This document shows positions 1 to 14,084 of a stretch of 64,000 nucleotides of DNA, one piece after another; positions within the stretch are counted from its first letter, which is position 1; each line of letters begins with the position of its first letter. The notes beneath the pieces are model-generated. The model was not told the origin of the DNA. It was given only the letters and a program-made list of their open reading frames with translations, and searched no databases. Source of the DNA: Chondrosia reniformis (lineage: Eukaryota > Porifera > Demospongiae > Chondrillida > Chondrillidae); NCBI GenBank assembly GCA_947172415.1, contig OX359198.1:1891401-1955400 (forward strand), read 5' to 3'. Made by a program: the position numbers and the translations under genes.

Positions 1-1969
1 TACCCACTAAACGTTAGTATATGAAACTATATATAAACAGTCCAGTACATATGTGCATATGTATATGTGAAACAGTTTCATAGAATAATAGCTATCCATA
101 GATCATTGTCTACCTTACTATACAAAGTTGAAACTTACAATATATTTTATTGAGAATGCAGTACAGCAGTATATAGTTTTAGATTACCCATTGTACAGTT
201 TATCCAGAATTGTAACTCCCTACCAATTTGTAAGCACACATTGCATTCTTCTCATGCTTTCCTCTTAGAGACATTAGAATATGGGATTGGTGGATGACTT
301 TTCTTATTCCAGTACACTGGTACAATTACTTTTACAAGGCTTCTGATGTAAATACGGATGAGTACAAGCGACTTTGTGAGCTTACCATTTGAGCAGTCGT
401 CCATCCGCCTGCCCAGCAAGATGGAGTACATGGAGTACATAGAGGCCAAGAGACCTCGAGCAGTCGTTCATTCGCCTGCCCACCAAGATGGAGGACAAAG
501 AGGCCAAGAGAACTTGCTTCCTCCTTTCTTATTACATACTTCCATTGCTAAGTCTAGTGCAGCCAGACCATCTTGGAGGACATGCTAAATAGGAGAGACA
601 ACGAACAAGAATATAAATCTCAGCTACCTACGTATGTATAATTCAACATATGCACTGTTTATATGCAAATATATGCATGCCCTATGCTCCAGATATGTTT
701 ATTATAAGAAATAGTATATAGAGGGTGGCATGGGGTACTAGGACAATAATGAAGCTTACATAATCAAAAGTCATGATTGCTTGACAAAATAGGATACTAG
801 CTTTACTAGTTGCACAAATATTAGCTTTACTCCTAACAGGAAAAACAGGCAATTTTAGTTTCTGTTAGATGCCATATTTGTCTTGCCTTGTGTTTTATTC
901 TCTTCTTTCTTTGCCTCTTTATGCAATGGCGATTTGGATTATTTATATAGGACCATATTGTAATTGTTTCAGTTATTGCAATACAATATGAATATTTCTG
1001 GTACAGCTGTCATTACATATTCATATAACAGTTGGTCACTTATTATATGATTTGATTGATGGTTGCTGCGTAATTGCAGGTTTGGCGTAAATTAGAATTC
1101 TGACAGTAATTATACCTTTCTTCTTTAGTGCTTGAAAATTGAAACTTGCAATGCCCGCATTGTAATATCGTATCATGTAACCAAGAGAAACCCTACAAGT
1201 GTATTAACACATGTTACATATTGACATAATATATTGGTAATACCATTTTTATTTTTGTCTCCATTTTTGTGATGTTCAATTTGGAATCAAAAAATTCAAG
1301 TTTAAGCACATACATTTTAAATATAATGCAGTTAAATTGCAAGTTCACTGTCAAAAAACATGTAATCCAACACAAGTAGACCAAGTCCAGTGTGTCAAGC
1401 TGTAGACTGCATTAAGCAGCTTTCATGCAGTTACTTGTCAAATGATTCAGCTAACACTGAATAAATAAATAAATAAAAATATTTAAAATCCAAATACAGC
1501 CAGCACATGCATGATACACCTATGTATATAACTAAAAATGCAATCTATAGCCTATATCGTACAGCTAGCTTAAAATTGCTAGAAATAACTAAAAAAATTA
1601 GCCTAGGAACAAAACAATCTAGACATACAACAGTATATACATAAAGATTACAGCTAAAGTACATTAATTAAGCTAAAAGGCTTTCTATTTCTCAAATTGT
1701 ATTATTGCACACTTACTACAAAATGAGATTGCCATCTCTCCACTTAGTGAGTGCAATGCAGCTGGTAAACTGAGGTTTAGCACTTTTTAGTTCCTTGAGC
1801 GAGATTAGTGGTCCATACAATGCAATCTTTGAAGTAGGGGAACTTGAATGAACTACAATAACCTAATGGAGAGAAACAAGAATGCATTTATATGAATATT
1901 CCTTATGGTATACAAATTTGACAAATCTAGAACTGAACTCACTTTTAAGAATAATCACTTCTTTTTAGT

Positions 1970-2158
1970 TTGTACTCCTCTTTGTATCAACTTCCAACCA
2001 TGAAAAAGTTGAATCCGGGGCACACCACGCGGAGGTGGGAGTACATCGTGCCCCCCACTCTGCCCAGTAGTGCTCCACGTTCTCAGCTAGGAGGGGAGGA
2101 AGATGCGCGGGAACGGCTCGGCGTACCTAGCCGCCCTGTGACCAGTTACTAGATCAAG
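1970..2158 (+). other. Exon-like GC-rich island of unknown nature
   Basis: A GC-rich block in AT-rich DNA, preceded by a pyrimidine tract and ttttag at about 1969 and followed by aag/gtacaa at 2158; a 60-codon open frame spans it. There are no recognisable domains, so it could be a non-coding exon. The rest of 1-2380 shows no gene; short direct repeats at 395-510 are also GC-rich. Confidence 0.25.
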
Positions 2159-3353
2159 GTACAAATGCTACGTGTACAATGACCCGACCCTGGCGGACCT
2201 CAAACCTTCTTCATTGAGAATCATGACACACCGGCGTAGCACCAGAGAACAGTGCGTCACTTTACCTCAAATCAGACCTGCCTTCGTATGAGATAGGGAC
2301 CACTGTAGGAATGAGAAGAATATCACACTAATTAAGCATGTATATATACATTACAAGTAAGATATGCATGGCTAACATAAATATACATATACACAGGTAG
2401 TATGTATTAGTATAAATAATTTAAGAAATGTTGTAATTAGGCCAGAGAAAAGCTAGTTCAGACCAGCTAAGACACACTAAGAGAGACCAACCAACTCAAA
2501 CAACAGATGAAAAACTGTGAAACCCCTTATAGAACAGGACAGCCAGCTCAAATGACAGTAGGACAAAATCAACCAGACTACACCAGAACAAAGTGACCAG
2601 GAACCGCCAAGCTCATAGCTGTAAATCCATGACCAGGAACAATTAACCAGAACAACAGAACAAAGTGACAAATTCAAGTAGATGAACGCAAGTTTGAACA
2701 TCTGAAATAGTCCATGCAAACTGTAGAATGAAGAAAAATATAGAATTCAACTGAATAATGTACTCGTAAAATGTAAACATGGCAAACCTTTAAAACAATA
2801 ACCAGGAATTCTTCAGTTGTGAATTTCAGAAGATGAAATTAGGGACTGCCAGCTGAATGTTGCAAATCCACAATTGGGATATCCAGGTCAAATCATGCCA
2901 TATGAAAAGCTTGCAAAACCTGTGGAATGCATGAATATATAATACAACTGAATAATGTACATATATAACATGTCAAACCTTCAAAAGTTGAAGATCTTGT
3001 GGCTGGTGCTTTCAGTTCTTAAGTAATATCTTGGTTCTGAAGTTAACATTGCTCCATTTTTCTTGCTGAATGCAGTATAAGTTGAAGTATGAAGAATGTG
3101 TTTTTAAATTCACATGGAAGATGAAAATGAGTGATTCACAGTCATCCATGTTTTCTTCCAATAATCATACTGTATATTCTGAATGTCATAAGATATTAAA
3201 ATGCAAAATGCCAATCTTTCTGAATCTATATAAATGCAAGTTACTGAGTGTCTTAATGCCACAAATGACAATTTCTTGAGTAAATGGTTGCAAGCAAAAG
3301 GCCAATATTGAATGTCTTGAGTATAAATTATAAAAATAAACAGCCAGCTCAAA

Positions 3354-3905
3354 GTGGCAAGTCAAATTAAGCACAGAACAGACAGCCAGCTCAAAATGGC
3401 AAGTCAAAAACAAAACAGGGACAGCCAGCTCAAAGTAGCAAGTCGAAAACAAAACATACAACCAGTACAAAATGGCAAATCAGCTGAAAGTGGCATGCAA
3501 CTCAAAAGAACAGAACAGAAATGGCCAATCGAAAGGACAGCCATGCAGCTGCAGCTCAAAGTGACTAGTCAAATCCAGATGTGGTAAATCAAAAAATTAA
3601 ACAGAACAGGTAGAGATAACCAGCTCAAAACTGCAAGTCAGTTCGGTGGCATGTTATAAAACATAACAGAGACAGCCAGTTCAAAGTAGCAAGTAAAAAT
3701 AGGACGTTAACAGCCAGTTCAAAGTGGCAAGTCAAAATAGGACGTTAACAGCCAGTTCACAGTGGCAAGTCAAAATAGGACGTTAACAACCAGTTCACAG
3801 TGGCAAGTCAAAATAGGATGTTAACAGCCAGTTCAAAGTGGCAAGTCAAAAAACAACCAGTTCAAAGTGGCAAGTCAAAATAGGACGTTAACAGCTAGCT
3901 AGTTC
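3354..3905. repeat. Degenerate ~38-base minisatellite
   Basis: Unit cagccagttcaaagtggcaa followed by gtcaaaataggacgttaa, with at least seven good copies between 3670 and 3900 and more diverged ones upstream. Diverged versions reach back to about 2500. Confidence 0.85.
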
Positions 3906-4189
3906 AAAGTGGCAAATCGAAACAGACCAGGGACCGCCAGCTCAGTGGCACATCAAAAATGGATAGAGGCAGCCGGTTCAAAGTTGCAAATCCACAAAAA
4001 CATGGGACATCCAGCTCAAATATTTCAAAGTAGAAGGAAAATAGCCATGGCAAACGTAAAGCTTGCAAAACCTGTGGAATGTAGAAAAAATATATAATGC
4101 AACTGAATAATAATCTACATATAAAAGTGCATGTCAAACCTTCAAAAGATGGATCTGGTTGCTTGGTGCATTATTCTGTTCTGAGTAAT

Positions 4190-5990
4190 TTCTTTGCTGA
4201 AGTTAAAATAATTTCTTTGAATTTCTTTGCTGAAGTTTGCTGAAGTTGAAAAAATTTTGCTGAAGTTGAAAAAATTCTTTGCTGCATGGAGTTAAAATTG
4301 CTGAAGTTAAAAATTCTTTGCTGAGGTTAATAAATTCTGAGTTTGCTGAAGTTCAAAAAATGTCTTTGCTGAAATGAAAAACCTTTGCTTAAGTTAAAAA
4401 TTTCTTTGCTGAATTTCTTTGCTAAAGTTCTCTTCTGAAGTTAAAAAATGTCTGCTGAAATTAAAAAATTCTTTGCTTAGTTAAAAAAATTCCTTTGCTG
4501 AAAATTTCTTTGCTAAAGTTCTTTGCTGAAGTTTAAATTTCTGAAGTTAAAACTGTCTTTGCTTGCTGAATTTAAAAAAATTCCTATGTTAAAGTTAAAA
4601 AATGTTAAAAATATTCTTTGCTGGAGGTAAAAATTCCTTCTGAAAATTTTTTTCCTGAAGTTAAAAAATTTTTTCCTGAAGTTCCTTACTGAAGTTAAAA
4701 AATTTCTTTCCTGAATTTTTTTGCTGAAGTTAAAAATCTTTAAAAATGCCAAAAATCTTAAATGCCAAAAATCTTAACCGCCAAAAATCTTGAAAAAAGC
4801 CAATCTTCAAAAAGTCATACAATCTTAATCTTGAAAACTGCCATGAAAAATGCCTTAACTCCATGCACATACTAAAATACATATCACCCATATGCACAAA
4901 AACTTACCTTCAACATAAGAAACATAAAAAAGCTAAAAATTCTTTGCTAAAGTTAAAAAAGCTTAGAAATGCCAAAAATCTTGATCTTGGAAAATGCCAA
5001 AAATCTTGAAAAAATGCCAATCTTGAAAAAGCCATACAAAACTGCCATGAAAAATGCCTTACTAAAATACATATAATCATATGCACAATAACTTACCTTC
5101 AACATAAAAAAGTTAAAAAATCTTAATGTCAAATTTCTTAAAAATGTCAAAAGTCTTGATCTTGAAAAATGCCAAAAATCTTTCTTGAAAAATGCTCAAA
5201 TATGACAAAGTGGAAGGAAAATAGCCATGACAAACATAAAACCTGTGGAATGTATATACGTATATAGAAAAATATAATGCAACTGAATATATATACATTC
5301 AAAATTTCTTTCCTGAATTTCTTTGCTGAAGTTAAACAAAAATGTTAAAAAAATTCTTTGCTAAAGTTAAAAAATGTTAAAAATTCTTTGCTGAAGTCTG
5401 TATGTTAAAAATTCCTTTACTGAAGTTAAAAAATGTTAAGAACATGCCTTTGCTGAAGTTAAAATGTTTTTAAAAAAGTCTTACTGAAGTTAAAAATTCC
5501 TTTGCTGAAGTTAAAAAGATGTTAAAATTCTTTGTTGAAGTTAAGATGCTTTTAAAAAATTTCTATCCTGGTTGAATTTCTTTGCTGACGTAATAAAAAT
5601 GTTAAAAAATGCTTTGCTAAAGTTAAAAAATTTCATTCCTGAAGTTCTTTGCTGAAGTTAAATTAATGTTAAAAATTCTTTGCTGATCATGAAGTTTAAA
5701 AATGTCTTGGCTGAAATTAAAAATTAAATTCTTTGCTGGACTTAAATGCCAAAAATCTTAAAAGCCAAAAATCTTGATTTTGAAAAATGCCAAAAAATGC
5801 CAAAAATCTTTAAAAAATGCCAAAAATCTTTGATCTTGAAAAATGCCAAAAATCTTGAAAAATGCCAAATTTTGTACAATCTTAATTTTGAAAACTGCCA
5901 TGAAAAATGCCTTAGCTCCACATACTAAAATACATATATACAATCTTCCATATGTACAAAACACTTACCTTCAACATAAAAGCTAACAAA
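4190..5990. repeat. AT-rich degenerate tandem repeats and triplicated block
   Basis: Many copies of ctttgctgaagttaaaaaat, alternating with aaatgccaaaaatcttgaaa runs. A longer block ending aacttaccttcaacataa recurs three times (about 4850-4920, 5050-5112, 5900-5978). No coding sense; open frames here are low-complexity artefacts. Confidence 0.85.
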
Positions 5991-6084
5991 TACATGACCA
6001 TGACCAATTTCCACCAAAATCCTCAGAAACCAATGCAAACTTATGCAAATGCCTGAAGTGTATGCAATGCAATTACCTTAAAAC

Positions 6085-6410
6085 GGGCTGCCTAAAACAG
6101 GGACTCCGGTCAGGGCTTCTCTTCGCCGAGTCGGTGGGTACTGGTCCCACACACTGCTTCCAGACCATCAGCCTCGATCTTCGGGAGAACAAACGCACAA
6201 AGGCGAGTTTGTAGGGAGGAACAACTCCGGATCCTAGGCCATAATGGAGAAGACCATCCCCCTCAGAGAAACCTCAAGTCCTTCAGCAGTACATGGTCCC
6301 ATGACCGTACTCCAAGCCATGGTTGTCGCACCAAATTCCCGGAGGCTGGCGAACCGTATACTCCGGCGCTGGACAGAGCGGGGCCCGAAGGCCAAAGAAT
6401 GAAATTTGCT
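6085..6410. other. CpG-containing GC-rich island
   Basis: Distinct from its AT-rich surroundings, with many CG dinucleotides (ccgaattcccgg-type and gctggacagagcggggcc). Only a short minus-strand frame (MAWSTVMGPC) is present. Could be a promoter, a non-coding exon or a retroposed piece; not decided. Confidence 0.3.
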
Positions 6411-9400
6411 AGGATCTATTTATAATAAACGTATTTTTTCGTAAATGATTTTCTGGTGGCAAGTTCGAGAACAATAGGTGCGTGTAGTACATCTATTCAG
6501 CTATTCAACAAAGATTTTTGCTGTACGTCAAAATAAGTGTTCGTGAATAATGGATGTACAAAATGGTACATCCATTCAGCTATTTACCATGTGAATACTT
6601 CTGCTTCATGTCAAGTTCGGCAACAATGAGTATATTCAGCTATTCAGCTATTCAGCTCACAAAACTGGTAAACACGTACGACCTTCTCCATAGAAAGAAC
6701 ATTTTCAGTAGAGTCACAACAATGCAGCCACGCCCTTTTTCATTGACTCGTATTCTCCCGTGCTTGGCATGAAGCTACGTATTATGCTTACAAAAGCAGT
6801 TCATTTATTATAATGTAATATAAAGTATATATAGTTTTATTGAAGGTGAAACATTATTTGAACAAGGTTATAACGTGCTATATACTGAAGGCGAGACAAT
6901 ATTTGAACAAGGTGAACATTTAATTATGCTTTAACGATTAAAGTTCTTGTTCACTTTAATAAAGGTATATGTACGCGCGCTCCCAATTTTGTGTATAACT
7001 AATTGTTTTGCACAAATTCGATTGGTATTCCTTTCTGAGCTCAAGCAAAGCATTCAGTGTATTTGATAACAAATTTTGGCTGAGAAATTAACAGACATGT
7101 ATATATATACGTATATACGTAAGATAAGACAGCACGGCTCGAAATGACTACGCATTAACTCAGTAAGACTTAAAGTTAAAATGTACAGTACTGTAGACAT
7201 GCAGCTTCATAAAGTCAAAGTTCAGACACTGTATACTAAACGACATTTAGTGTAATATATAGTCTAAAAGTGCCTGTTGTACACTTTCATATGATCATGA
7301 TCAGACTAATGCCCAACTATATAAGTTATAGTGTTCTAATTATTCAATTTTGCCTTGATGTAAAGATGGATCGCAGAGCTGTACTATTATAGAGCAATGT
7401 TATTTAGGTGTGACAACTAAAAGTTGTATATAGTCTTGTTAGACAGTATAAACTCAAATGGTTTGAAGTCATGAATATTAGAGAATCAATAAATTTTGAG
7501 GTTGTATATGTCATTGCAAATGAAAATATATACATTTCTGCCATGTTTGTCAGTCAAGGCCAATTGCAATGAAAAATGCAAGTTCCCTTTGTCCAAGTCA
7601 AGGGAGTACATATGCATTAATTAGCATTATATGTTTGTTTCCATATTAAGTTTTTTACCGGTGCATTGTACTCCGCATGTGTAGATCACATTAAAATCAA
7701 GAAATATAATGGTAATATCAATGTATAAAAATAACACATCAAATAAATAATCTGCAAAGACTGAACAGTGAAGATACTTGAGCCAATTAGCACAATTACT
7801 ATACAGAGAACATGCATGGATACAAATAAAAGACTGTATAAGTGTAAAACGTGTGTGCTGGTAAGTGGTGGCCCATTTCATGTTAAGTTACAGTGCAGAT
7901 ATTAAGGGAGTCTTTGGTTTAGATTCCAACCACTGTACAAGGACTAACAGACATGCCTCTTCTCCAACTACGCTCATAGGTCTGATAACTCTTGATAGTC
8001 AAAATCATCAAACCCTAGTCTTCTACAGTTTATCCTGTGAAGTCATAGACACCTGTTGCAGTTCACATTTGGTCAGTGGAGGAGACAGTATAACAATCCA
8101 TTAGCATGAGACTTTCAACAGCTGAACAAATTAAAGGGAAACATTTATTATGGGCATTGTAAAATAGTTCTACCTACATACTACAACAAGTAGAGAAATA
8201 CATACTTTACCAGTTGTTCAAGAATTCATGCAATTCTCTAAGGTAACACCTGGTTAGAGCAGACAAGGAAGAAGTACACTCAATTTAGGCCATTTTAGTT
8301 TCTATTTGACAATCTACAGATATTTTACTAACCTGAAGCTGATGTAATGTCAACACTGCATTCAAAACCACTGATTGATCCATAATGATAAATTCATTTA
8401 ATTCCAAACATTCAGGATAAAACATTAGGTGACTGCACTCTTTGAAGTATTAAAGCCCACCTTACGTATATTTCCTCATATCACAGTACCTATTGGCTAG
8501 TAGCTGAGGAGCTTTGATATCCAACCATTTTCCATCAACCTCCATCAGTATTTCCAAGAGGAAACTCTATTTAATGGGAAGGTGTGATCAGCAGAGGGAT
8601 TTAGTTATTCAGGCATTCAAGGAGTGGAGAATAGAGAGGATTGGAGCACCACTAGAGGTAGTCCTGGAAGGAGGCAGGAGATAGCTCTGGATACTGTAAA
8701 CTCTTGGAAGGAGGCAGGAGATAGCTCTTGATACTGTAAACTCTTGGAAGGAGGTAGGTGACAGCTCTGAATACCGTAACCTCCTGGAAGGAGGCAGGAG
8801 ATAGCTCTGGATACTGTAAACTCTTGGAAGGAGGCAGGAGATAGCTCTGGATACTGTAAACTCTTGGTAGGAGGCAGGAGATAGCTCTGGAGTCTACAAA
8901 CAAGCGAAGGAATATTATCAAATGGAAAACTGATGGAAAACTGATTAAAGCTTCTTAATGTAGGCTATAAGCTGGGATCCAATAAGAAACAGCAAAATTT
9001 AAAGAATTGACGACACTTTCTGTCAAAAGTATTTCAACCAGCCAATCAAATCTTTTTAGGTGGAAGGAGCTTATTAGCCAAAAAGGCTACTCTACTCTAT
9101 AAGGAGCCCACCATTCAATTCATTTTCATACCAATGAATACCATTCCATACAATCAAGATAAATTACAATACTACAACAAATTACAGACTTACTATTTCA
9201 ATGGGCAATGCCCTCTGCATATGTTTAATGACCTGGGGTTGCAGTTAGCTACCTTCACCTTCATAGGTAGTTCTATAACATGGATACAGTACATATCAGA
9301 TACATATTGTTATGTGGTAACTTCTAGTATGTTTTGCTCTAAAATTCACAAAGACCAAATCCACACACATACAAGGCAAGCAAGACAAGATTGTTTACAT

Positions 9401-9640
9401 GTTCGTTCTATTGTGCATAACTCATTTAAAATTGACCTCAAATGATTCACTTTCTCCCAAAATACGGATTCTCCATCGTAATATGCTTAGCAAAAATTAT
9501 ACAGTAATATACACATATATTCTGTATAAATGCTGACCTCTATGGAATGATGCAGGGCATGACTCTGGTTGCCTTAATTTGGCCTAAGAAGAGGAATTCA
9601 AGAAACAAGATTTAGTCAACACAGTACGTACAGAACTAAC
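6411..9640. other. Gene-free stretch left of pseudogene A
   Basis: No coding exon recognised on either strand. Holds the 40-base minisatellite at 8664-8890. The homology of pseudogene A ends at about 9630. Confidence 0.6.
8664..8890. repeat. 40-base minisatellite, ~6 copies
   Basis: Unit ggaaggaggcaggagatagc then tctggatactgtaaactctt. The minus-strand open frame across it is a repeat artefact. Confidence 0.95.
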
Positions 9641-10525
9641 TTCACATGTACTGTACAGTCATAGAATATAACTCCATCCTGTACTAGTCCAAAGTCAATA
9701 CCAGAGACAGAAGACTTCAAAGTAAAGTTGACTGTCATTGAATCTAAGTATAATATTTAGTGTTTCCACACCTTAAAATATATAAATCAAATGTATACCA
9801 TTATTCATAGTCTAAACCTCTCACATTCCTTATAAGGAAATGACCAACCTTCCATTTCTTGTGTAAACTGAGGTATATTGGGTACCTCACACGAGTACAT
9901 GTCTCCAGATATTAGAGTGAGATCACCAGATCCTACACTATCAAACACACACTGGTAGCTCTCCCCAGACAACAGAGGAGGGAGATTGGCCACTATCACA
10001 TCCTGTACGTATAGGTATAATATAAGGTAAAAGATACATATTAATAGAAGATGAAAGTAATATATATTAAGAGAGAGAATGGAAGAGAGAGGAGAAAAGA
10101 GGAGCTAAATATATAATAAATAATATATACGTATATGTATGTATATTTATAATATTGAGGCAATTATATTGGAATTTCTTCATATATGAAATTAATAGGA
10201 ACATCAAATTTGAATTATATATACATCTTCCTATTAACTCACAATCACACTAGTCTCTCTTGGATAAGCTTTTTCATTCCCTGAAATACTCACAGCTGAT
10301 GATATAGTTACACTTAGACATTCACTGTTCTCCTGAACCCAACGAAGAGGAGAACTACTGTTGGAACATCTGGACACTCTGGAACACTTGTTCTCAACTG
10401 TACACCAACCACACAGTCTACCTCCTCCCATCACACAGGAACTGCAGTCTGTAAAGTTGGAACACTCTTCTACTGGAACACGATACACCTACAATCATGG
10501 AGAGGAGAGACAGTGAAGTAGATAC

Positions 10526-10798
10526 TCTCTCCTAACATGATGACACAGACACTCTCTCCTAACATGATGACACAGACACTCTCTCCTAACATGATGACAC
10601 CGACACTCTCTCCTAACATGATGACACAGACACTCTCTCCTAACATGATGACACAGACACTCTCTCCTAACATGATGATACAGACACTCTCTCCTAATAT
10701 GATGACACAGACACTCTCTCCTTACATGATGACACAGACATTCTCTCCTAACATGATGACACAGACACTCTCTCCTAACATGATGAAACAGACACTCA
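10526..10798. repeat. 27-base minisatellite, pseudogene A intron 3
   Basis: About 10 copies of the same unit as in genes B and C, at the same intron position. It shows that the seed repeat was present before the copies separated. Confidence 0.95.
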
Positions 10799-11334
10799 CT
10801 TCATCTTCAGTCAGTCCATACACATAATCAGATCCTCTTGCATACTCCAATGCTACTATATACTGGTTTGGTAGACACTTTCCATGTTTGTTCTGGCATT
10901 GATGTGTCTGATACAGGAGCAGTCAAGTTTGAAGTAGTGAACTGAATGAGTGAAAAATACAATTGAATATATTGAAATTGTAAAGTAAACTTTTTACCTT
11001 TCTAACTTCTCCCATTTCTGTTCCAATAAATATCAATGTTACATCATCAACTATAAACACTTTTGTTGAAGATACTGTCATTCCGTTGACTTTGAATAGA
11101 GGAGTTTCATGGACTGGTCCAGCTGTGGGATTATCTTGATCTTCAGTAGACAACCTTTGTGGTCCATTAGCACCAAATGGACTACTTTTCTCCAAGTCAC
11201 AAAATTCCTTAGTGAAATCAAAAATACATCAAAGTATGTGGAACTGCAACACAAAGTATTTACTATATGTTTACACTTTGCAGTCAAGAATGCAGTGGAA
11301 TGCATACATACTACAAGTAAATAAAAAACATTTA

Positions 11335-12115
11335 CAAAAATGATGTTGGAAGTAGGAATAGCAGTGTTCACTAATACATCTGCAAAAAGTATCGAAACAA
11401 GACACTGATTATATGATAAGGCTAATCATACAGAAGTTGCATATATATATACTGAAATTTAAGTAACTTATAACCATACACCTCTGTGTTTGGGCGCACC
11501 ATTCCTACTTGAGGTTACTCAACAACACTGCTATTCCTACTTCCAACATCATTTTTGTAAATGTTTTTTATTTACTTGTATTCCTCCTTTTTTCTTATTA
11601 ATATTACTTGCTTTAAATTGATTTGAAAATGTTCTTGGCGAAAATCTCGAAATAACGTCTCAGACAAGAGAAATGTGCCAAAAACCATGATCTCTTATCT
11701 AAAAATGGCGGCCGAGAAGACGACACATTTTCGCTTTTCATAATTAACCTGTTCCTGTAGAGCGCATTCGGACTTAGGGCTCTCTATTCCCTAGTTCGGA
11801 AACATTTATAACGATTTATAACTTGTACGTGCCCGCATAAGTTCGCATATTAGCGCTAGTCCATTTGACAAAAGAAGAAGAAAAAGTGAATTTCGGGAAT
11901 GGGCCTATTCCTGGTTAACCGCTTTTTGAACGCTATAGAGCGTCGAAAGACGTTTTGGCATTTTGAAAAGAGTGCATGAATGGCTGCGAATATAACCGAA
12001 AATCGCTTCGTTGGCGATTTACAAGGTGTTAATCGGTAATACATTAGATAGGGCGGCCATCCTTTTTTTCGGCCATTCCTACTTAGAGAGTACCGTACTC
12101 TCTGATAGATGGGTT
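11335..12115. repeat. Dispersed repeat in pseudogene A intron 1
   Basis: Explains why this intron is about 1 kb rather than 140 bases as in genes B and C. Contains an inverted repeat with arms of about 36 bases (11335-11372 and 11521-11557, caacatcatttttgta type) and then blocks shared with 25140-26130. Confidence 0.7.
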
Positions 12116-14084
12116 TCCTGCACATTGACGTAATCCTGAGATCCAAGTATATAGGACTAAGAAAGTATCTAAGACTGTAACTTGAACTGTATACAAGTCA
12201 ACTTACTATTGACTCTCCTGATACACATTGTCGCAATTCTAAAGTCCATTTAGGCCTTAGATTAATGTTGGTAGATGTACAAGTTGTAAATGTTACATTA
12301 GCAGCAGAATCAATTGCAGAAATGGGAAAACTACAAATGTTCGTGTCTCCTGTATCTGAGGCAAATACAGACATTACAAGTGTTGGCTCATCTACTCCAT
12401 CTTCAACAAGTAAGAAGTTTGCACTGATAAATGCATTGTCAAAATCATCTAAAATAGAAGTAGGTGGTTGTCCACAGAACAATCTAACTTCATACCAGCT
12501 ATCCCATTCACTTCCATCACACAATCGAACAATTCTGACAGTATCACGGGTAGTTTCATCACTTCCAACTGAATACACAAAGTTACCGACTCTTGCTCCT
12601 CCTCTGTAAGTTCTAGAGAAGCCACTTGATGTATCTATTTGAGGACTATCTAAATCTCTTGCAGCACTTCCATCAGAAAATTGATATTCTCCGTGATACA
12701 ATCTGTTAGCTCTGCTCCCATCTGGTCCACTTGTAGCTACAAAGAACGTCTCTCCTCCTTCAACGAAACCTCTACTAACAGAATATGAGCTAGTCAATGG
12801 CGTTCTAATATTAAGTCTCAATGGAGAAAGACGAGCTCTAGCTAACTCAGTCAGAGTAGAGCTGTCGTGTATCGTACAAAAGGCGTTCTCTTCACTAGAA
12901 GGTGTCCAACAAATGACAAGACGATCTTCCTCGACTGATAATACCATTCCTCGTGGAGTCGTACTTGTGTTCGAAGGGGACATCATCACGGTAGATAGAT
13001 CTTCTGATAACATGTAGACAGCTCCTCCCGACTTTTCATCTAACACGAACACTCTCCCAGATTCAGCTACCACTAGTTTGTTGAGACTACCTGAAGGAAG
13101 ACCTCCTCCAGAGCTAAGTTGAGCACCTGAGAACTGAGCAAAGGCTATAATTATCCAGAAAAAAAGTAACCTGCCATTGGGATTGTATACGTAGGTACCC
13201 ATTTTGTGCGACCTATAGCATAACGTATGAATGATGGTGAAAACTCAAAAGCGGACCTAACCAGAACTGGGTCCGCATCATGACTAAAAGACGGACAAAC
13301 GCGACGGACCTAACCCACATTAATCGATAAAATTATTTGAGTTGTGTATTATAGACTATATCAATCAATCAATCAATCAATCATTAGAGTGCACCGTGCC
13401 CATTGGCACTAGGGCACAGATTGGCCCCATGCATGCAGCACTTACAACAAGACAAAATAAATATAACTGAACCTTGCCTATACTATATATAGAAACGGTA
13501 AACATCGCCAGTTTAATAACAATCATGCACGTACGTATACGTACATATAACGGTATACATCGATCGCGAGTTAACAATATGGTAATAGAAGTTAATTATA
13601 AGATGAATGTAAAGTAAAAAATGTAAAGGTATAGATGATATAAAAATCCAATATGCACATAATGGTATATTATTATTTATTATTATTTTTATTATTATTA
13701 TTATTATTTAACGTGCCACATGCATAGCACTATAGGACAGACTGTCCTATGAGGCACACACCATCACATCATGACAAATAAATCAGTTCAACAAAACATT
13801 AAGTCATCAATCAAAAGGTCAACTAAATCTAGCAGTCCACATCCTCAAAATAATCTTAAGGATTGAGTGATGCTTGCATCCTTGATCCAGAATGGCAAAT
13901 AGTTTATCATCATCAGTGAGTCATCAAATCAAACCCCAGGTACTGGAGGGGGGTTCGTGCGAACCCAACGAACCCCCGATACGGGCCTGATACGGACCTA
14001 AACACGTGATTTATATTAGCACTATGGGTCCGGGTGGTCCGGAAAATAGTCAAGCCAATGAATGATCTTAATAGCGGTATTAAT

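Larger units (their letters stand above)
9641..13202 (-). pseudogene. Pseudogene A: partial plexin-type copy (exons 1-6 only)
   Basis: Minus-strand exons equivalent to gene B: 13202-12207 (signal peptide and most of Sema, fully open, 332 codons), 11207-10998 (70 codons), 10941-10800, 10488-10243 (PSI, intact), 10002-9849, 9743-9641. Exon 3 has 142 bases: a 4-base insertion after AAACCA shifts the frame and gives a stop ten codons on. Homology to gene B ends within about 10 bases of the exon 6 donor; no exons 7-17 follow and no transmembrane segment is present. As read, it could at most yield a secreted Sema-like protein of about 439 residues. Donor of exon 6 is gttagt instead of gtgagt. Signal peptide resembles gene B's. 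Confidence 0.85.

Noticed and set aside
358-588. 76-codon plus-strand frame near the left end
   Set aside because: Overlaps a short internal duplication; no motif and no convincing exon boundaries on that strand.
8652-8921. 89-codon minus-strand frame with repeated LLPPSKSLQYPELSPASFQ-like units
   Set aside because: Translation of a 40-base minisatellite; no start context, splice context or domain.
12265-12609. Plus-strand open frame of 114 codons opposite pseudogene A exon 1
   Set aside because: Antisense shadow of the Sema exon; the same shadow appears opposite exon 1 of genes B (32437-32964) and C (39043-39420).
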